7,640 bases of DNA, from contig JACQUF010000094.1 in NCBI GenBank assembly GCA_016210435.1, positions 1 through 7,640 of the forward strand, given 5' to 3'. Positions 4,960 to 7,640 of this stretch are shown here, in pieces. The stretch is from Chloroflexota bacterium. GTDB lineage: Bacteria > Chloroflexota > Dehalococcoidia > Lucifugimonadales > Lucifugimonadaceae. Below the pieces are notes generated by a model that saw only the letters and a program-made list of their open reading frames with translations, did not search any database and had not been told where the DNA came from. The position numbers and the translations under genes were made by a program. Positions within the stretch are counted from its first letter, which is position 1, and each line of letters opens with the position of its first letter.

Positions 4960-6141
4960 CTACGGTTCCTTCGATTCGAAAAGAACCTTGCCGTCAATTT
5001 CGATACGGACCTGCCGCTGGTACTTGCGGACGGTTTCCAGGTTGACATCGACACCCAGCCCGGGGTTTTCCGGGCAGTCCACCATGCCCTTCTGATTCAC
5101 GGGAAGCCCGGTCGGTGCGGTGAGGCCCAGGATCAGTGGGGAACCTCCCGCGGGGTACTCCAGGTACCTGAATTGCTCTATCCCGGCATGGACGTGGATC
5201 GAGGCAGCAAGCTGCAGATGCGACTTGAATGTATGGTTGACGTAAGTCAGGCCCAGCTCCCGTGCCCGGCGACACACCTGGTCCGCCACGGTGATCCCTC
5301 CGATTCGGCCGACGTCGATCTGCACGAAATCGACCCCGCCATTGGTCATCAGATCTTCCGCGGACCGGAAGAAATCGCAACCCTCGCCGGCAGCGAGCCT
5401 CACCGGTGGCCTGCGGTCCTTCAGCCTGCGGTACGCATCGACAGCGTCCGGATGCAGCGGCTCTTCCATCCAGGTGATGCGGGAATCGGCGAACCTGACT
5501 GCTCTCTCGTATGCAGCGCCATCGTCCTGGCCCCAGACGACGCCGCAATCGATCATCAGTTCCGGATGCCGCCCCAGGCCGTCGCGCGCAGCGGCCACGA
5601 GAGCGACGTCATTCTCGAGCGATACCTTGCCCATCGGACCCCAGCCGAACTTGGCAGCGCTAAACCCCTTGTCTTTGAGTGAACGGGCGATCTCGCGGGT
5701 CTCTGCAGGCGTATCGCCAAACAGCACACTGGCGTACGGCAGCTTCGGGTATGCCAGCCTGTAGCCGAGAAGCCTGTACACGGGTTCCTGCAGGTGCTTG
5801 CCGACCAGGTCCCAGAGCGCGATATCAACAGCGGCCACCGCGTGGTCGATCTGCTGGATATCCAGCCCATAGGCGCCAGCCTTCGCCCGCAGGCGACGAA
5901 CGTCGTCTGGGTCATTCACGGTCTCGCCCAGAAGCGCCTCGTTGATATTGATGATATTCGAATGCGACATCGGGCAGATGTAGGCGGCCAGCGACACCAG
6001 CGGTGAAGCGTCCGCCTCGCCCCAGCCATAAAGCCCGTTGTCGGCGCGCACCCGTACGAGAAACGAGTCCTGTGTGCCGTCGGCGGCTCGTTCGATCTTC
6101 GGCAGGGCGACGTAGAAAAGATCGATTGCTTCGATGCGCAT
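4960..6141 (-). CDS. Mandelate racemase/muconate lactonizing enzyme family protein (enolase superfamily), probable acid-sugar dehydratase
   Basis: Members use Mg2+ to stabilise the enediolate formed by taking a proton next to a carboxylate, then racemise or dehydrate sugar acids; the substrate here is unknown. The 393 residues divide into the N-terminal capping domain (about 1-125) and a (beta/alpha)7 barrel. Metal ligands are Asp198 (IDCG), a Glu in WMEEP (226/227) and Glu253 (AGEG). The catalytic Asp-His dyad is Asp276 (QIDVGRIGG) and His303 (VNHTFKSHLQLAASIH), 27 residues apart as in mandelate racemase. The second strand reads Lys164-Phe-Gly rather than the KxK of true racemases, which argues for dehydration using the His-Asp dyad. 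The ATG at 6141 has AGGAGG four bases upstream on the minus strand. The gene is divergent from a peptidase and convergent with an SDR; dehydratase-plus-SDR pairs occur in non-phosphorylated sugar-acid pathways, but no partner aldolase or transporter is in view. Confidence 0.92.
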   Translation of the reverse strand: MRIEAIDLFYVALPKIERAADGTQDSFLVRVRADNGLYGWGEADASPLVSLAAYICPMSHSNIININEALLGETVNDPDDVRRLRAKAGAYGLDIQQIDHAVAAVDIALWDLVGKHLQEPVYRLLGYRLAYPKLPYASVLFGDTPAETREIARSLKDKGFSAAKFGWGPMGKVSLENDVALVAAARDGLGRHPELMIDCGVVWGQDDGAAYERAVRFADSRITWMEEPLHPDAVDAYRRLKDRRPPVRLAAGEGCDFFRSAEDLMTNGGVDFVQIDVGRIGGITVADQVCRRARELGLTYVNHTFKSHLQLAASIHVHAGIEQFRYLEYPAGGSPLILGLTAPTGLPVNQKGMVDCPENPGLGVDVNLETVRKYQRQVRIEIDGKVLFESKEP

Positions 6142-6145
6142 TGCG

Positions 6146-6151
6146 CCTCCT
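6146..6151 (-). promoter_or_regulatory. Ribosome-binding site of the enolase-superfamily gene
   Basis: On the minus strand AGGAGG (6151 down to 6146) is a full Shine-Dalgarno core, four bases from ATG 6141, which is slightly close. It supports this start, which also puts the first strand of the capping domain (MRIEAIDLF) at residue 1, as expected for the family. Confidence 0.8.
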
Positions 6152-6182
6152 CACACTTGCAAGCCTGCGTCGGTATAACGGA

Positions 6183-6211
6183 CACGGGCAGTCGCTACAG
6201 CAAGACCCGTG
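6183..6211. promoter_or_regulatory. Inverted repeat in divergent gap (CACGGG...CCCGTG), possible operator
   Basis: CACGGG (6183-6188) and CCCGTG (6206-6211) are exact 6-bp inverted half-sites separated by 17 bases. The repeat lies mid-gap between the enolase-superfamily gene and the peptidase gene, where a shared regulator could act. On the minus strand a TATACC box near 6172-6177 is a weak -10 candidate for the enolase-superfamily gene. No regulator gene is in the window, so function is speculative. Confidence 0.3.
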
Positions 6212-6220
6212 GGAATGTGG

Positions 6221-6238
6221 GGCGTAATACGATACGCC
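6221..6238. promoter_or_regulatory. Inverted repeat GGCGTA-n6-TACGCC upstream of the peptidase gene
   Basis: GGCGTA (6221-6226) and TACGCC (6233-6238) form a compact 6-bp dyad with a 6-base centre, 35 bases before the peptidase ATG. TACGAT at 6228-6233, a 4-of-6 match to the -10 consensus, lies across its centre, so a protein bound here could block a promoter. No good -35 box was found. This could be chance. Confidence 0.3.
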
Positions 6239-6273
6239 GCCAAGTGCCCTCATGCGACGAACCGGAGAACGAC

Positions 6274-7640
6274 ATGCCGCATCCAATCGGCCCCGATTAC
6301 CTTTTCGAAGTCAAAACGGTCAGTGATCCCGACCTGAGCCACGACGGCAGACGGATCGCATTCGCCGTGTCCCGGGTCGATCGGGACACGGCCGAGGTCC
6401 ACTCCCGCATCTCAGTCGTGGACCTTCCTGTCGGTCACGCTGAAACAAAGAGCCCGGGCCAGCCGTTCGAGTTCACCCAAGGCAACGCTGACGACATGCC
6501 GCGCTGGTCGCCAGACGGCGCGCAGCTTGCATTCCGGCGTCCCGACGCTCAGGGGATGCGCCAGGTATGGGTGATGGCTTCAAGTGGCGGTGAGAGCCGC
6601 CAGATTACTTCGCTTGTCGGAGGAGTCCTCGAATTCGCCTGGGCGCCGGATTCAAGCCGCCTGGCAGTCGTGTCGGATGTGGACCCGAATCCGCCGAAGA
6701 ACGCAACTCCCAGAACGACAGTCGCGCGGCGCATCCGATATCACGAGGACGGCGTCGGGATTAGAGGGGAGAAGAGGCGCCACATCTTCATCGTCGATCT
6801 GGACAAGGGTGCGCGGCAGATCACGGCAGGCGATTTCGACAACAACACGCCGGTGTGGTCACCTGACGGCACACGCATAGCGTTCATCTCGGCGCGCTCT
6901 GAAGACCGCGATATCGCTGCCGGTACCGAGGTGTACGTAGCGCAGGTGGATAGGAGCGAGCGCGGAAGCCGCGCGGAAGGTGAGGGTGACGGCGCTGTTC
7001 TGTGGTCCGCCGGGCTTTTCAACATCGGCGGCATCGGCTGGTCGCCAGACGGCACGAAGCTCGTCGTGATCGGTTCAGAAAGCCGCACGCGGTCGGGTGG
7101 TTTCAGCCTCTATTCGCAAGGCTGGCTGTACGTGCTCCAGCCTGGGGCGCGTCCCCGTCAGATCAGCGACGACTCTGTACGGCCCGTGGTCAGCCTGTTC
7201 GCCGGAATCCCGAATCAGGAGCTGGTCTGGACGGGAGATGGCCGCGTGTTCTTCCTGGCAGACGGCCGCGGTGAGTCCGATATCTACGCGGTCGCGGAGA
7301 CCGGGGGCGACTTGCAAAGAATCACGAAGGGCGGCGGCCAGATTACCCGGTGGTCGATCGACGCCTCTTTGAGGCGTGCTGCGGTCGCGTTTGTCCCGCC
7401 TGCATCCGTCGGGGAGATCTGTCTGATCGACGTTCCGGGCGGGCAGCAATCCTGGCTGACCGCATACAACGACTCCTACTTCGCTGACCATCCGCCCGCA
7501 CTGCTGGAGAAGTTCAAGTTCTCTCGTGCAGGTTTCGACATCGAATGCCGCGTGTGGCTACCGCCTTTTCTCGATCGGTCGAAGAAATATCCGCTTCTTC
7601 TCGAAATACACGGTGGGCCACAGGGCGTCTTCTACGACGC
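6274..7640 (+). CDS. S9-family serine peptidase (prolyl oligopeptidase/acylaminoacyl-peptidase type), 5' part
   Basis: The first 455 codons are present and the frame is open to the window edge. No signal peptide is seen (MPHPIGPDYLFEVKTVSDP), so the enzyme is likely cytoplasmic. Family members cleave short peptides or remove acylated N-terminal residues, with an N-terminal beta-propeller gating a C-terminal alpha/beta hydrolase. Propeller (TolB/WD40-like) blades show as repeated W-x-P-D-G turns followed by a hydrophobic strand: WSPDG at 78, WAPDS at 123, WSPDG at 195 and WSPDG at 256, with a divergent WTGDG near residue 320. The hydrolase domain begins around residue 410, and LLLEIHGGPQG places the oxyanion-loop HGGP at 446-449, typical of S9C members. 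The catalytic Ser, Asp and His would lie beyond the window, so activity cannot be judged. ATG 6274 has GGAG six bases upstream; the earlier ATG at 6252 is out of frame. Confidence 0.94.
   Translation, partial: MPHPIGPDYLFEVKTVSDPDLSHDGRRIAFAVSRVDRDTAEVHSRISVVDLPVGHAETKSPGQPFEFTQGNADDMPRWSPDGAQLAFRRPDAQGMRQVWVMASSGGESRQITSLVGGVLEFAWAPDSSRLAVVSDVDPNPPKNATPRTTVARRIRYHEDGVGIRGEKRRHIFIVDLDKGARQITAGDFDNNTPVWSPDGTRIAFISARSEDRDIAAGTEVYVAQVDRSERGSRAEGEGDGAVLWSAGLFNIGGIGWSPDGTKLVVIGSESRTRSGGFSLYSQGWLYVLQPGARPRQISDDSVRPVVSLFAGIPNQELVWTGDGRVFFLADGRGESDIYAVAETGGDLQRITKGGGQITRWSIDASLRRAAVAFVPPASVGEICLIDVPGGQQSWLTAYNDSYFADHPPALLEKFKFSRAGFDIECRVWLPPFLDRSKKYPLLLEIHGGPQGVFYD

Noticed and set aside
5173..5764. 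Plus-strand open frames of 157-169 codons opposite the enolase-superfamily gene
   Set aside because: They overlap a complete minus-strand gene with an intact active site and have no recognisable motifs.

Overview
This is a GC-rich bacterial window holding seven protein-coding genes, two of them cut by the window edges. All intact genes read cleanly without frameshifts. The best guess for the source is a Chloroflexota lineage of the Dehalococcoidia/SAR202 type. That rests on the archaeal/actinobacterial/Chloroflexota-style phosphoglucose/phosphomannose isomerase, the enolase-superfamily dehydratase beside an SDR, and the intergenic boxes of the 'GTCGTCCTGAGCGAAGCGAAGGAC' and 'TTCGACAGGCTCAGCAC' type. 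This is inference from remembered patterns, not a search, and other high-GC phyla remain possible.

Layout. On the minus strand at the left are a glycan-ligase-like membrane protein (1-302, running off the window) and, upstream of it, a SIS-domain bifunctional phosphoglucose/phosphomannose isomerase (395-1489). Together they suggest sugar-phosphate supply and surface polysaccharide work. A divergent gap (1490-1741) carries a good extended -10 promoter pointing right. The plus-strand run is argJ (1742-2962), a 288-base spacer filled with repeat boxes, argB (3251-4048) and an SDR oxidoreductase (4068-4811) starting 19 bases after argB. ArgJ plus ArgB supply the cyclic acetyl-ornithine route of arginine synthesis; argC and argD are not in the window.

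The SDR gene ends inside a 14-bp perfect palindrome and lacks the usual C-terminal 'DGG' tail. Between it and the convergent mandelate racemase/muconate lactonizing enzyme family gene (4960-6141, minus) lies a dense patch of palindromic repeats, one of which seems to be inserted inside another. A 132-base divergent gap with two inverted repeats separates that gene from an S9-family peptidase (6274 to the window end), whose beta-propeller and first part of the hydrolase domain are visible.

The genes are ordinary housekeeping or catabolic families, and I found no evidence for a novel multi-gene system. The points most worth a second look are the repeat-element cluster and its apparent effect on the SDR C-terminus, the nested repeat, the short ArgB paired with ArgJ, and a likely leaderless promoter at the left edge.
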